Part shown: positions 56,225-64,000 of the stretch, in pieces
How positions within the stretch are numbered: position 1 is the stretch's first letter
Layout of the letters: each line of letters begins with the position of its first letter
Source: Humitalea rosea
GTDB taxonomy: Bacteria > Pseudomonadota > Alphaproteobacteria > Acetobacterales > Acetobacteraceae
Length of the DNA: 64,000 nt
Direction: 5' to 3'
Assembly: GCF_003253705.1 (NCBI RefSeq)
Contig: NZ_QKYU01000014.1
Coordinates: forward strand, 81,948-145,947
The notes under the pieces: model-generated
Told to the model about the DNA's origin: nothing
Database searches by the model: none
The model's input: the letters and a program-made list of their open reading frames with translations, nothing else
Position numbers and translations under genes: made by a program

Positions 56225-57378
56225 TTCTGCGCGAGCGACGTCGCCGCCGCAACCGTGCCGGTGACCAGGTCGAGTTCAGCAAGCTGGCGCCGGTCGTCGA
56301 AGGCGCTGGCGCCATCAGCACGATGCAGCATGGAGGTCATCCACCAGGAGAAATGCTGCGCCCGCCAGACCCGCCGCAGTGCCGCCGCGGAATAGCCATC
56401 CAGCAGATCGGTCGCGCCGGTCGCGTAGTGGTGGCCGAGCGCGCGATCGAGCAGGAAGACATCGCTGATCGCAAGGTTCAGCCCCTTGGCGCCGGTCGGC
56501 GGCACGGTATGCGCGGCGTCGCCGGCCAGGAACAGCCGGCCATGCTGCATGGGTTCGCAGACATAGCTGCGCATCGGCACGATGTTGCGCTGGAATATCT
56601 CGCCCTCGATCAGGCGAAAGCCATCCCCGCCCTGCACGCGGGCCTGTAGTTCCGACCAGATGCGGTCGTCGGACCAGTTCTCGATCTTGTCGTTGGGATC
56701 GCACTGGAAATACATCCGCTGCACATCCGGCGTGCGGTTGCTGATCAGGGCGAAGCCGCGGTCGTGCCGGGCATAGACCAGCTCCTCGGAGGAGGGCGGC
56801 GCCTTGCACAGGATGCCGAACCAGCCAAAGGGGTAGATGCGCTGGTAGTCCTGTCGCAGCCCATCCGGCATCGCCGCGCGGCCGACACCATAGGCGCCGT
56901 CGCAGCCCAGGATGAAATCGCAGTGCAGCCGGCTGTCGGCGGCATCGGCGCCGATGAAATGGATCACGGGCTGCTTGCTGTCCAACCCACTCACGGCCGT
57001 GACCTTGGTGCCGAAACGGATCTCACCGCCGACCTGCAGCCGGGCCGCGATCAGATCCTTCAGCACCTCATGCTGCGGATACAAGGTGGTGACGCGGCCG
57101 CCGGTCAGCCCTTGGAAGTCGATGCGGTGGTTGCGGCCGCCGAAGCGGAGGATGGTGCCGTGATGCGGGACGCCCTCGCGCTTCAGGCGCTCGCCGACGC
57201 CCGTCTCGACCATCAGATCGACGGTGCTCTGTTCCAGGATGCCGGCGCGGATCGTGGATTCGATGGCCTCGCGCTGCCGGGATTCGAGGATGACCGTCTC
57301 GATCCCGCGCAGATGCAGCAGATGCGCCAGCATCAACCCCGCAGGGCCCGCACCGATGATCCCGACCTGTGTGCGCAT
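56200..57378 (-). CDS. pobA: 4-hydroxybenzoate 3-monooxygenase PobA
   Basis: 392 residues (Pseudomonas enzyme 394). Converts 4-hydroxybenzoate to protocatechuate with NADPH and O2. FAD motif GAGPAG (9-14), DG at 160-161, GD motif with AGDAAHTVPPTGAKGLNLAI from about 285, and Y202 in LVYARH, the Pseudomonas Y201 position. C-terminal QNYVGLPFG fits Y385. It is followed by pcaG and pcaH transcribed in the same direction upstream, providing the ring-cleavage step. Confidence 0.96.
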   Translation of the reverse strand: MRTQVGIIGAGPAGLMLAHLLHLRGIETVILESRQREAIESTIRAGILEQSTVDLMVETGVGERLKREGVPHHGTILRFGGRNHRIDFQGLTGGRVTTLYPQHEVLKDLIAARLQVGGEIRFGTKVTAVSGLDSKQPVIHFIGADAADSRLHCDFILGCDGAYGVGRAAMPDGLRQDYQRIYPFGWFGILCKAPPSSEELVYARHDRGFALISNRTPDVQRMYFQCDPNDKIENWSDDRIWSELQARVQGGDGFRLIEGEIFQRNIVPMRSYVCEPMQHGRLFLAGDAAHTVPPTGAKGLNLAISDVFLLDRALGHHYATGATDLLDGYSAAALRRVWRAQHFSWWMTSMLHRADGASAFDDRRQLAELDLVTGTVAAATSLAQNYVGLPFG

Positions 57379-57405
57379 CCTGCTGTTCTCCTGACTGGGC
57401 TGCTC

Positions 57406-57936
57406 TTAGACGTCGAGGAACACGGTCTCCGCCGCGCCATCGCCCTGCAGGCGGATATCGAGCGACCAGACGCCCTCACCGGTCGCATGCGCCAGCAGCG
57501 TGGCGCGCCGGGCCGGATCCTCGATGGCGGTCAGCAGCGGATCGGTCGCGTTCAGCGCCTCGCCTTCGAAATAGACGCGGGTGACCAGGGCCTTGAGCAG
57601 CCCGCGCGCCAAAATCGTGATCGCGATATGCGGCGCCTGCTGCGTATTGCCGCGGCCAGGCACCGGCCCCGGCTTCAGCGTGGTGAAGCGGAAGCGGCCC
57701 TTGGCATCGGTGGCGGCGCGGCCCCAGCCGAGGAAATCGTCGCTGGCCGGCGGGTCCGCCTGCCAGATCTCGACGCAGGCATCGGTGACCAGGGCACCAT
57801 CGCCATCGGTGATGGTGCCGGTCAGGGTGATGCGCTCAGCCCCATCAGGCCCGAAGCGGGTCAGATCCTCCCAGTCCGGCTCGGCCAGCAGGTGCCAGTA
57901 GGGGCCGATGGTCTGGCTCGCGGTGGCGGTGGGCAT
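57406..57936 (-). CDS. pcaG: Protocatechuate 3,4-dioxygenase alpha subunit
   Basis: 176 residues. MPTATASQTIGPYWHLL is the alpha-subunit N-terminus; DACVEIWQADPP, FTTLKPGPVPG and HIAITILARGLLKALVTRVYFEGE are conserved. The alpha subunit lacks the full iron site and pairs with PcaH. Start at 57936, just 1 bp after the pcaH stop, so coupled expression. Produces 3-carboxymuconate with PcaH. Confidence 0.95.
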   Translation of the reverse strand: MPTATASQTIGPYWHLLAEPDWEDLTRFGPDGAERITLTGTITDGDGALVTDACVEIWQADPPASDDFLGWGRAATDAKGRFRFTTLKPGPVPGRGNTQQAPHIAITILARGLLKALVTRVYFEGEALNATDPLLTAIEDPARRATLLAHATGEGVWSLDIRLQGDGAAETVFLDV

Positions 57937-57937
57937 G

Positions 57938-58657
57938 TCAGCGCGGCTCCTCGAAAGGCGTGGCGCCACGGCCACGCAGCACGATGTCGAAACGGTAGCC
58001 CAACGCGTATTCGGGCTGGGTGATCTCCAGGTCGAAATCGGCGATCAGCCGGTCGCGCGCCGCCACATCGGGGACGCAGTTGAAGATCGGGTCGAGCGGC
58101 AGCAGCGGATCGCCCGGAAAATACATCTGCGTGATCAGGCGCTGCGCGAAGCCCTGGCCGAACAGCGAGAAATGGATGTGGTTCGGCCGCCAGGCATTGG
58201 CGTGGTTCCGCCAGGGATAGGCGCCGGGCTTGATGGTGACGAAACGCCAGCGCCCCTCCGCATCGGAGAAGACCCGCCCGACGCCATGGAAATTGGGATC
58301 GAGCGGCGCATTGTGCTGGTCGAGGGCATGGGCGTAGCGGCCGGCGGCGTTTGCCTGCCAGATCTCGACCATGGTGTGCGGGACCGGCCGGCCATCCTCG
58401 TCCAGCACGCGGCCGCCGACGATGATGCGCTCGCCCTGCGCCGCCTGGGCGCCGGTGCCGGAGATATCCGCAAGGCTCGGGAAGCGCGCCGAGGTGAAGC
58501 GCGGCCCCGTCGTCTCCGTCACCGTATGCGGGGCAAGGACAAGCGCTTGGGTCGGGTGGCGCGCCCGCGTGCTCAGATAGGCGGGGGTGTCGTAGGAGGG
58601 CTGGGTTCCGGCCGCGGGCGGGCGGAAGGGCTGAGGGTCACGCGCGGACTCCTGCAT
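57938..58657 (-). CDS. pcaH: Protocatechuate 3,4-dioxygenase beta subunit
   Basis: 239 residues. The non-heme Fe(III) ligands fall at Y108 (GRYAH), Y147 (GAYPWRNH), H160 and H162 (NHIHFS), identical in number to the Pseudomonas enzyme. Intradiol cleavage of protocatechuate. First gene of the pcaH-pcaG-pobA run; its promoter carries the twin CATATTGTGC element. Confidence 0.96.
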   Translation of the reverse strand: MQESARDPQPFRPPAAGTQPSYDTPAYLSTRARHPTQALVLAPHTVTETTGPRFTSARFPSLADISGTGAQAAQGERIIVGGRVLDEDGRPVPHTMVEIWQANAAGRYAHALDQHNAPLDPNFHGVGRVFSDAEGRWRFVTIKPGAYPWRNHANAWRPNHIHFSLFGQGFAQRLITQMYFPGDPLLPLDPIFNCVPDVAARDRLIADFDLEITQPEYALGYRFDIVLRGRGATPFEEPR

Positions 58658-58777
58658 CTTTTCGGTCTCCTGGGACTTGTTGATGTCTCGGACCTGGCCG
58701 GCGGCGCGGGTGTCAAACCGTCGCGGACGGGACCGCCACGCCTGGACAACGGCTTCCTCCGTCTCCTTCCCTGGCCT

Positions 58778-58810
58778 CTATAACAGGCCATAATTTGTCC
58801 GCACAATATG
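58778..58810 (-). promoter_or_regulatory. pcaH promoter with CATATTGTGC element
   Basis: Minus strand: element CATATTGTGC at 58810-58801, whose last six bases TTGTGC can serve as -35; after 17 bp the -10 is TTATAG (58783-58778). This lies about 120 bp before the pcaH start. Confidence 0.65.
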
Positions 58811-58904
58811 CGAAAATTTATCCTTCTTGTCGGGTCACCGTCACGCCCCCCGCGCAGGCGGTGCGCCGCTAGCCGCCCGGACCTTCGACAACCAATAAAA
58901 TTCT

Positions 58905-58937
58905 CATATTGTGCTTATCGCTTCGCTTCTGATAAGG
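58905..58937 (+). promoter_or_regulatory. Divergent promoter with second CATATTGTGC element
   Basis: Plus strand: CATATTGTGC (58905-58914) contains TTGTGC as -35; ATAAGG/GATAAG follows after 16-17 bp (58931-58937). It serves the SDR-flavoprotein-receptor operon at 58968. The two elements are inverted relative to each other, 104 bp apart. Confidence 0.65.
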
Positions 58938-58967
58938 CGGCTGACAATGGCAAGAGAGAGGGAACCC

Positions 58968-59810
58968 ATGGACGGCCACAGCGACACGCGCCGCGCAGGC
59001 GCGGCCTGGCTCGACCTCACCGGCCGGCGCTGCGTCGTCACCGGAGCCGCCGGCGGCATCGGCCTGGCCATTGCCACGGCCCTGGCGGGCGCGGGCGCCG
59101 CCGTCGCCCTGCTCGACCGGGACGGTGGCGCCTGCGATGCCGCCGCGATGGAGCTCGTGGCCGGCGGCGCCACCGCCATCGCGGTGCCCTGCGACGTCAC
59201 CGCGCCCGAGAGCGTGACCGCCGCCGCCGAGGCGGTCGCGGAGCGGCTCGGCCCCTGCGAGATCCTGGTCAACAACGCGGGCGTGCTGCGGCCAGCACCG
59301 CTCGCCACGCTTCCGCTCGCCGAATGGAACGCGATCCTTGCGGTGAACCTGACGGGGTATTTCCTCTGCGCGCAGGCCTTCGGGCAGCATATGCGCGATG
59401 GTGGCGGCGGCAGCATCGTGCATGTCGCCTCGATCGCCGGCAGCCATCCCCAGGGCCAGAGCGGTGCCTATAGCGTCAGCAAGGCCGGGGTGATCATGCT
59501 GTCGCGCCAGCTCGCGCTGGAATGGGGGCCGGCCGGCATCCGCAGCAATGTCGTCAGCCCCGGGCTGATCCGTACACCGCTTTCGGCCGCCTTCTACGCC
59601 AGCCCGGGCGTGGCCGAGGCGCGTGCCGCCATGGTGCCTCGCCGCCGCGTCGGCGCCCCGGTGGATGTGGCGGATGCCGTGCTCTGGCTGGCCAGCCCGC
59701 GCGCCGATTACGTGACAGGTGACGAGATCACCGTCGATGGCGGGCTCGACACCATGCTCATGGGGCTTGTGCCGCGCCCGGGGTTCGAAGCCGCCAAGCC
59801 CCAAAGCTGA
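58968..59810 (+). CDS. SDR-family oxidoreductase, second
   Basis: 280 residues. VVTGAAGGIGLAIATALAGAGAAVALLDRDGG, NNAGVLRPAPL, IVHVASIAGSHPQGQSGAYSVSKAG with catalytic Ser-Tyr-Lys, and DEITVDGGLDTM. Start at ATG 58968 (GAGAGGG upstream); an in-frame ATG at 58947 is an alternative. First gene of the divergent operon with a flavoprotein and a receptor. Confidence 0.9.
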   Translation: MDGHSDTRRAGAAWLDLTGRRCVVTGAAGGIGLAIATALAGAGAAVALLDRDGGACDAAAMELVAGGATAIAVPCDVTAPESVTAAAEAVAERLGPCEILVNNAGVLRPAPLATLPLAEWNAILAVNLTGYFLCAQAFGQHMRDGGGGSIVHVASIAGSHPQGQSGAYSVSKAGVIMLSRQLALEWGPAGIRSNVVSPGLIRTPLSAAFYASPGVAEARAAMVPRRRVGAPVDVADAVLWLASPRADYVTGDEITVDGGLDTMLMGLVPRPGFEAAKPQS

Positions 59811-59847
59811 ACGACGACCGCCGCCCAACGAAAGACCGATCCGGATC

Positions 59848-61590
59848 ATGCAAGACACGCCTTCGACGAGCCTGACCTGCGACCTCCTGGTGATCGGCTC
59901 CGGCGCCGGCGGTCTGTCCGCGGCCATCACGGCGCGCAAGGCCGGGCTGGATGTGCTGGTGATCGAGAAGGCGCCGGTGTTCGGCGGCACCACGGCCTTT
60001 TCCGGCGGCATCCTCTGGGTGCCCGGCAATCCGCACGCCAAGGCCCGCGGCATCGCCGATACCAAGGAGGCGATGCGCACCTATCTGCGCCACGAGGCCG
60101 GCAATCATTATCGCGAGGATGTCGTCGAGGCATTCCTCGAGAATGGTCCACGCATGCTGGAGTTCTTCGAGGCGGAAACGGATGTCCATTTCATCGCCTA
60201 TGACTACCCCGACTACCACCCCGATGCGCCGGGCGGGATTTCGCGTGGGCGTTCGGTGGCGACGGTGCCCTATGACGCGCGCGAACTCGGGCCGGAGCTG
60301 AAGCGGCTGCGGCCGCCGCTGCGGACCATCACCTTCCTCGGGATGATGTTCAACTCCGCGAACAACGACCTGAAGCATTTCTTCAACATGACGCGGTCGC
60401 TGGCCTCCGCGCTCTACGTCGCCAAACGGCTTGGCCTGCACATGACGCATCTCGCGCGCTATGGCCGCGGCGTGCAGTTGACCAGCGGCAATGCGCTGGC
60501 GGCGCGTCTCGCGAAATCCGCCTTCGATCTCGGCATCCCCATCCATACCGGCACGCCCGCGAAGGAGCTTTGGGTCGAGGAGCGCCGCGTAGTTGGCGCC
60601 GTGGTGGAACAGGACGGCAAGCCGGTCCGTATCGCCGCGCGCCGCGGCGTGATCCTCGCCGCCGGCGGCTTCGCGCGGGATGTCACCCGGCTGACCCGCG
60701 TCTACCCGCATGTGAAGCGCGGCGGCGAACATGTGACGCCGGTGCCGGAGGACAACACCGGCGACGGCATCCGCATGGCCGAGGCGGTAGGCGCACGGTT
60801 CGACGACAGCTTTCCCAATGCTGCCGCCTGGATGCCGGTCTCGAAAGTTCCTTTGGGCGACGGCAAGATCGGCGCCTTTCCGCATCTGGTGGACCGCTAT
60901 AAGCCGGGCTTCATCGCGGTGAACCGCCAGGGGCGGCGCTTCATCAACGAGAGCCATTCCTACCACGACTTCGGCGCCGCCATGATCCGCACCTGCGAGG
61001 GCGAGGCGGAGACGGCGGTCTGGCTGATCGCCGGCCATCGCACGGTACGGAAATACGGGATGGGCTTCGCCAAGCCGGCGCCGATGCCCTTGGCGCTGTA
61101 TCTGCGCAGCGGCTATCTGCAACGCGGCAAGACGCTGCGCGAGCTTGCCGGCAAGATCGGCGTTGATGCCGCGACGCTCGAAGCGACAGTGCAGCACTAC
61201 AACGAAGGCGCCGTGGCGGGCGAAGATCCGGAGTTCGGCCGCGGCAGCACGGCGTTCAACCGCTACCTCGGCGATGCCGACCACACACCGAACCCCAACG
61301 TCGGCCCGGTCACGCCTGGCCCCTATTACGCGCTGAAGCTGGTGATGGGCGACCTCGGCACCTTCGACGGCATCCGCACCGATGCGCAGGCCCGCGTGCT
61401 GGATGCCTCCGGCGCGCCGATACCGGGGCTCTATGCCGTCGGCAACGACATGGCGAGCATGATGGGCGGCGCCTATCCCGGCGCCGGCATCACCCTCGGC
61501 CCGATCATGACCTTCGGCTACATCGCCGGCCGGCACGTTGCCGGTCTCACGGATGAAGATACCGGGGACGCGCCGCCCGCCGCTGCGTGA
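59848..61590 (+). CDS. FAD-dependent dehydrogenase, fumarate reductase/3-ketosteroid dehydrogenase-like
   Basis: 580 residues. N-terminal FAD motif VIGSGAGGLSAAITARKAGLDVLVIEK, GGTTAFSGGILWVPGN, GVILAAGGFARD, and C-terminal YAVGNDMASMMGGAYPGAGITLGPIMTFGYIAGRH, the layout of COG1053 flavoproteins such as 3-ketosteroid 1-dehydrogenase. Introduces or reduces a C=C bond; substrate unknown. Start at 59848 from the family N-terminus. 37 bp after the SDR gene. Confidence 0.85.
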   Translation: MQDTPSTSLTCDLLVIGSGAGGLSAAITARKAGLDVLVIEKAPVFGGTTAFSGGILWVPGNPHAKARGIADTKEAMRTYLRHEAGNHYREDVVEAFLENGPRMLEFFEAETDVHFIAYDYPDYHPDAPGGISRGRSVATVPYDARELGPELKRLRPPLRTITFLGMMFNSANNDLKHFFNMTRSLASALYVAKRLGLHMTHLARYGRGVQLTSGNALAARLAKSAFDLGIPIHTGTPAKELWVEERRVVGAVVEQDGKPVRIAARRGVILAAGGFARDVTRLTRVYPHVKRGGEHVTPVPEDNTGDGIRMAEAVGARFDDSFPNAAAWMPVSKVPLGDGKIGAFPHLVDRYKPGFIAVNRQGRRFINESHSYHDFGAAMIRTCEGEAETAVWLIAGHRTVRKYGMGFAKPAPMPLALYLRSGYLQRGKTLRELAGKIGVDAATLEATVQHYNEGAVAGEDPEFGRGSTAFNRYLGDADHTPNPNVGPVTPGPYYALKLVMGDLGTFDGIRTDAQARVLDASGAPIPGLYAVGNDMASMMGGAYPGAGITLGPIMTFGYIAGRHVAGLTDEDTGDAPPAAA

Positions 61591-61634
61591 AGAAACCCCA
61601 GACCCAGTCAAACACAAAGGGAGGGAACCAAGAA

Positions 61635-62870
61635 ATGAAGACAACCCGACGCGTCCTGCTCCAGGCCGGGGCCGCGACCATCACCCTGGGTGGCGGCGCT
61701 GCCCGCGCGCAGGCGGATGACACCATCCGCATCGGCGTGCTGACCGATCTTTCCGGCCCCTACAAGGATGGGCAGGGACCGGTGAGCCTTGCCTGCGCCG
61801 AACAGGCCGCCGCCGAATTCACGGCCGCCAATCCGGATATCAAGGTGGAGGTCATCTCCGCCGACCATCAGAACCGGCCGGATACCGGGCTCTCCATCAT
61901 CCGCCGCTGGATCGACCAGCGCGGCGTCGATATCGTCACCGACATCGGCAACAGCGCCATCGCCATCGGCGCCCGCACGATCGTCATGGAGAAGGACAAG
62001 ATCGCGCTGGTGACCAGCGCGGGATCGTCCGACCTGACGGGAAAGCATTGCGGCCCCAACTCGATGCATTGGGGCTGGGACTCCTGGTGCCTGGCGAAAT
62101 CCAACGGCACCGCGCTGGTGGAGGCCGGCGGCGACAGCTGGTTCTTCATCACGCCCGACTACGCCTTCGGCCATGCCGCACAGGCGGATCTGACCTCCTT
62201 CGTCGAGAAGGCCGGCGGGCATGTCGTGGGGGGCGTCAAATACCCCTTCCCGCAGACGACGGATTTCTCCTCCTTCCTGCTGCAGGCGCAATCCAGCCGC
62301 GCCAAGGTGGTCTGCTTCACCAACTCGGGGTCGGATCTGGTCAACAGCCTGAAGCAGGCGCGGGAATTCGGCGTGAACCGTCGCGGCGTCAGGCTCGCCG
62401 CCGCCGTCGCCTATGTCACCGACGTCATCCCGATGGGCCTGGAGGTGGCGCAGGGGCTGACCGTGACCGAAACCTTCTACTGGGATCTCAATGATCGCAC
62501 CCGCGCCTTCATGGCGCGCATCGCGCCGCGGATGCCGCAAGGCCGCTTCCCGAACATGAGCCAGGTCGGGAACTACTCGGGCGTGCTGCACTACCTCAAG
62601 GCGGTGAAGGAGGTCGGCGTCGCCCGCGCCAAGGCCTCCGGCCGCGACGTGGTAGAAACGATGAAGCACATGCCAACGGATGATGATTGCTTCGGCCCCG
62701 GCCTGCTGCGGGAAGATGGGCGCAAGATCCACCCCTCCTATCTGTTCGAGGTGAAGACTCCGCAGGAAAGCCGCGGCCCCGGCGACGTCTACAACCTGCT
62801 GGCGACGACCCCGGCCGAGCAGGCCTTTCGCCCCCTCGCCGAGGGCGCCTGCGTGCTGAACCACAGCTGA
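61635..62870 (+). CDS. ABC transporter periplasmic receptor, Peripla_BP_6 type, orphan
   Basis: 411 residues. Tat-like signal peptide (MKTTRRVLLQAGAATITLGGGAARAQ), then IRIGVLTDLSGPYKDGQGPVSLACAEQAA and the type I binding fold. Relatives bind amides or aromatic acids. No permease or ATPase genes follow; it would have to use those at 26987-30401 or elsewhere. In the operon with SDR and flavoprotein. A 9-bp hairpin follows the stop. Confidence 0.92.
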   Translation: MKTTRRVLLQAGAATITLGGGAARAQADDTIRIGVLTDLSGPYKDGQGPVSLACAEQAAAEFTAANPDIKVEVISADHQNRPDTGLSIIRRWIDQRGVDIVTDIGNSAIAIGARTIVMEKDKIALVTSAGSSDLTGKHCGPNSMHWGWDSWCLAKSNGTALVEAGGDSWFFITPDYAFGHAAQADLTSFVEKAGGHVVGGVKYPFPQTTDFSSFLLQAQSSRAKVVCFTNSGSDLVNSLKQAREFGVNRRGVRLAAAVAYVTDVIPMGLEVAQGLTVTETFYWDLNDRTRAFMARIAPRMPQGRFPNMSQVGNYSGVLHYLKAVKEVGVARAKASGRDVVETMKHMPTDDDCFGPGLLREDGRKIHPSYLFEVKTPQESRGPGDVYNLLATTPAEQAFRPLAEGACVLNHS

Positions 62871-62884
62871 ACCCGACCACCGCC

Positions 62885-62907
62885 GCCCGGCCCTGTTGGG
62901 GCCGGGC
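62885..62907 (+). terminator. Hairpin terminator candidate after the receptor gene
   Basis: Perfect 9-bp stem GCCCGGCCC / GGGCCGGGC with a 5-nt loop, 14 bp after the stop. No U-tract. The remaining stretch to 63158 (about 250 bp) holds no gene recognised. Confidence 0.55.
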
Positions 62908-63158
62908 CTGGGGTCTCGCCTGAGGCCCGCTTGCGCGTCGCGCGGGATGCGTCCGTGGGCGGAAGCATCGACCGGCCGCCCAGCGCCATGGCCGGCGTGA
63001 CGGCGCCTATGCGCGGGCCTTCCCCACGACACCGGCCTCCCCTTCGGGTGACCGGCCCGCATTGGCGCGGCCTTGGCCAGGGGCCGACAAGTCCTGCATA
63101 GCTTCCGGCATACACCCTGCCCTGGCAGGCAGCAGATGGCCGAAAAGAGGGGATGCCG

Positions 63159-63857
63159 ATGACCGTCCAGGATTTCGCGCGTGAGACCGACCCGGCCGAG
63201 ATGCTGGAACAACTCCTGCGCGACCGCCACAGCTGCCGCGCCTTCCTGCCCGACCCGGTCGATGACGAGGTGATCGAGCGCATCCTTGGTATCGCCCAGC
63301 TCACCCCCTCCTGGTGCAACACCCAGCCGTGGCAGGCGATCGTCACCCGTGGCGCCGGCACCACCCGGTTCCGCGACGCGCTGCTGGAACAGGCCCGCGG
63401 CGGTCCGCCGCAGCCGGACTTCGCCTTTCCCACCGGCTTCCACGGCGTCTATCAGGCCCGGCGGCGGACCTGCGGCTACCAACTCTATGACGCGGTCGGC
63501 GTGGCGCATGGCGACCGCGAGGCTTCCGGCCGCCAGGCGCGGGAGAATTTCCGGCTGTTCGGCGCACCCCACGTCGCCATCGTAACCAGCGACGCAGCAC
63601 TGGGCCCCTATGGCGCGGTCGATTGCGGCGCCTTCGTCACCAGCTTCATGCTCGCGGCCCGGGCGCTTGGCATCGCCAGCATCGCCCAAGCGGCACTGGC
63701 GGGTTTCGCGCCCTTTCTACACACCTATTTCGGCATTCCGGAGGACCGCATGGTGGTCTGCGGCATCTCCTTCGGGCTGGAGGACACGGCGCATCCGGCC
63801 AATTGCTTCCGCACGGGCCGCGCGCCCCTGCCCGAGGTGCTGACCTGGCACGACTGA
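63159..63857 (+). CDS. Nitroreductase family protein, paralog of 50566-51246
   Basis: 232 residues. LRDRHSCRAFLPDPVDDEVIERILGIAQLTPSWCNTQPWQAIVTRGA, GAVDCGAFVTSFMLAARALGIASIAQAAL and GISFGLEDTAHPANCFRTGRAPLPEVLTW match the first paralog almost segment by segment. Start: ATG 63159, with GAGG 8 nt upstream, preferred over ATG 63153 (only 2 nt spacing). May act in the aromatic module of this region, but no substrate can be read. Confidence 0.9.
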   Translation: MTVQDFARETDPAEMLEQLLRDRHSCRAFLPDPVDDEVIERILGIAQLTPSWCNTQPWQAIVTRGAGTTRFRDALLEQARGGPPQPDFAFPTGFHGVYQARRRTCGYQLYDAVGVAHGDREASGRQARENFRLFGAPHVAIVTSDAALGPYGAVDCGAFVTSFMLAARALGIASIAQAALAGFAPFLHTYFGIPEDRMVVCGISFGLEDTAHPANCFRTGRAPLPEVLTWHD

Positions 63858-63926
63858 GCCAGGCCGAAGCCCCATCTAGCAGTCTGTCGGATTCACTTTG
63901 CCTTTCTGATTTGTCAAACTGCGGTT

Positions 63927-64000
63927 ATGGCGACCTTCGTATCCTACAATCGCGACCAGGCATTCCTGTTGCCTCCGGACCTCAAGGCGTGGCTGCCCGA
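63927..64000 (+). CDS. IS1182-family transposase, 5' end (partial)
   Basis: The first 24 codons at the window edge read MATFVSYNRDQAFLLPP and then DLKAWLP, the N-terminus typical of IS1182-family transposases (Y-N-x-D-Q..LLPP). Element start is upstream, near the TCTGTCGGATT stretch around 63884. Most of the gene is outside the window. Confidence 0.7.
   Translation, partial: MATFVSYNRDQAFLLPPDLKAWLP

Overview
The window is a GC-rich bacterial chromosome segment. Gene content suggests an alphaproteobacterium, most likely an environmental Acetobacteraceae/Rhodospirillales member such as a Roseomonas-like genus (inference). The hints are orphan Bug-type receptors, a TAXI-TRAP system, a protocatechuate/4-hydroxybenzoate module, branched-chain ABC transport genes and the style of the cysteine desulfurase/MnmA operon. 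No rRNA or taxonomic marker is present to prove this.

Layout. (1) 1-548: 3' part of a TauD/TfdA-type dioxygenase. (2) 675-16846: a complete type I-E CRISPR-Cas locus on the minus strand, in the order cas3, cse1, cse2, cas7e, cas5e, cas6e, cas1, cas2, leader, array. The array has about 95 repeats and 94 spacers at a strict 61-bp period. Its leader-distal end is split by an IS256-family element that landed inside a repeat. Between cas3 and cse1 lies a crRNA-like mini-array: two degenerate repeats one array period apart, the first overlapping the cas3 stop codon. Its single pseudo-spacer matches, next to an AAG motif, the presumed cse1 promoter. The mismatches fall at positions 6, 10, 12 and 18, and the match is lost from position 24. 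This looks like a cas-autoregulating RNA of the CreR kind and is the most interesting item in the window. (3) 16847-21859: IS5 remnant, tRNA-Met, and a sulfur-transfer operon (two cysteine desulfurases, ferredoxin, tenA, mnmA). (4) 22185-25579: alpha/beta hydrolase, anmK, a CheZ-like protein, an Asp/Glu-racemase-superfamily enzyme. (5) 25654-32757: a branched-chain-type ABC transporter operon behind a sigma-54-like promoter, ending in a luciferase-like monooxygenase and two AhpD/CMD proteins. (6) 32762-40759, minus strand: thioesterase, TAXI-TRAP transporter, two polysaccharide-pyruvyltransferase-like proteins, hemW, and a 3-oxoacid CoA-transferase. (7) 40886: tRNA-Ala. (8) 41234-54466: a CoA-dependent catabolic cluster (PrpD-like, two Bug receptors, DUF35/thiolase pair, ADP-forming acyl-CoA synthetase, MaoC, acyl-CoA dehydrogenase, class III CoA-transferase, nitroreductase, FadR-type regulator). 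A palindrome with core ATGGAC-S-GTCCAT occurs at its two divergent promoter regions and is a candidate operator for the regulator. (9) 54477-63857: aromatic catabolism (SDR, IclR regulator, pobA, pcaG, pcaH) and, divergently, an SDR, a flavoprotein dehydrogenase, a periplasmic receptor and a second nitroreductase. Twin inverted CATATTGTGC elements carry the -35 boxes of both divergent promoters. (10) 63927-64000: start of an IS1182-type transposase.

How it works together: the first quarter is a defence island with adaptation, interference, a large memory and apparently its own RNA feedback loop. The rest is housekeeping sulfur chemistry plus a run of uptake and catabolic operons, each with a local regulator or recognisable promoter element.
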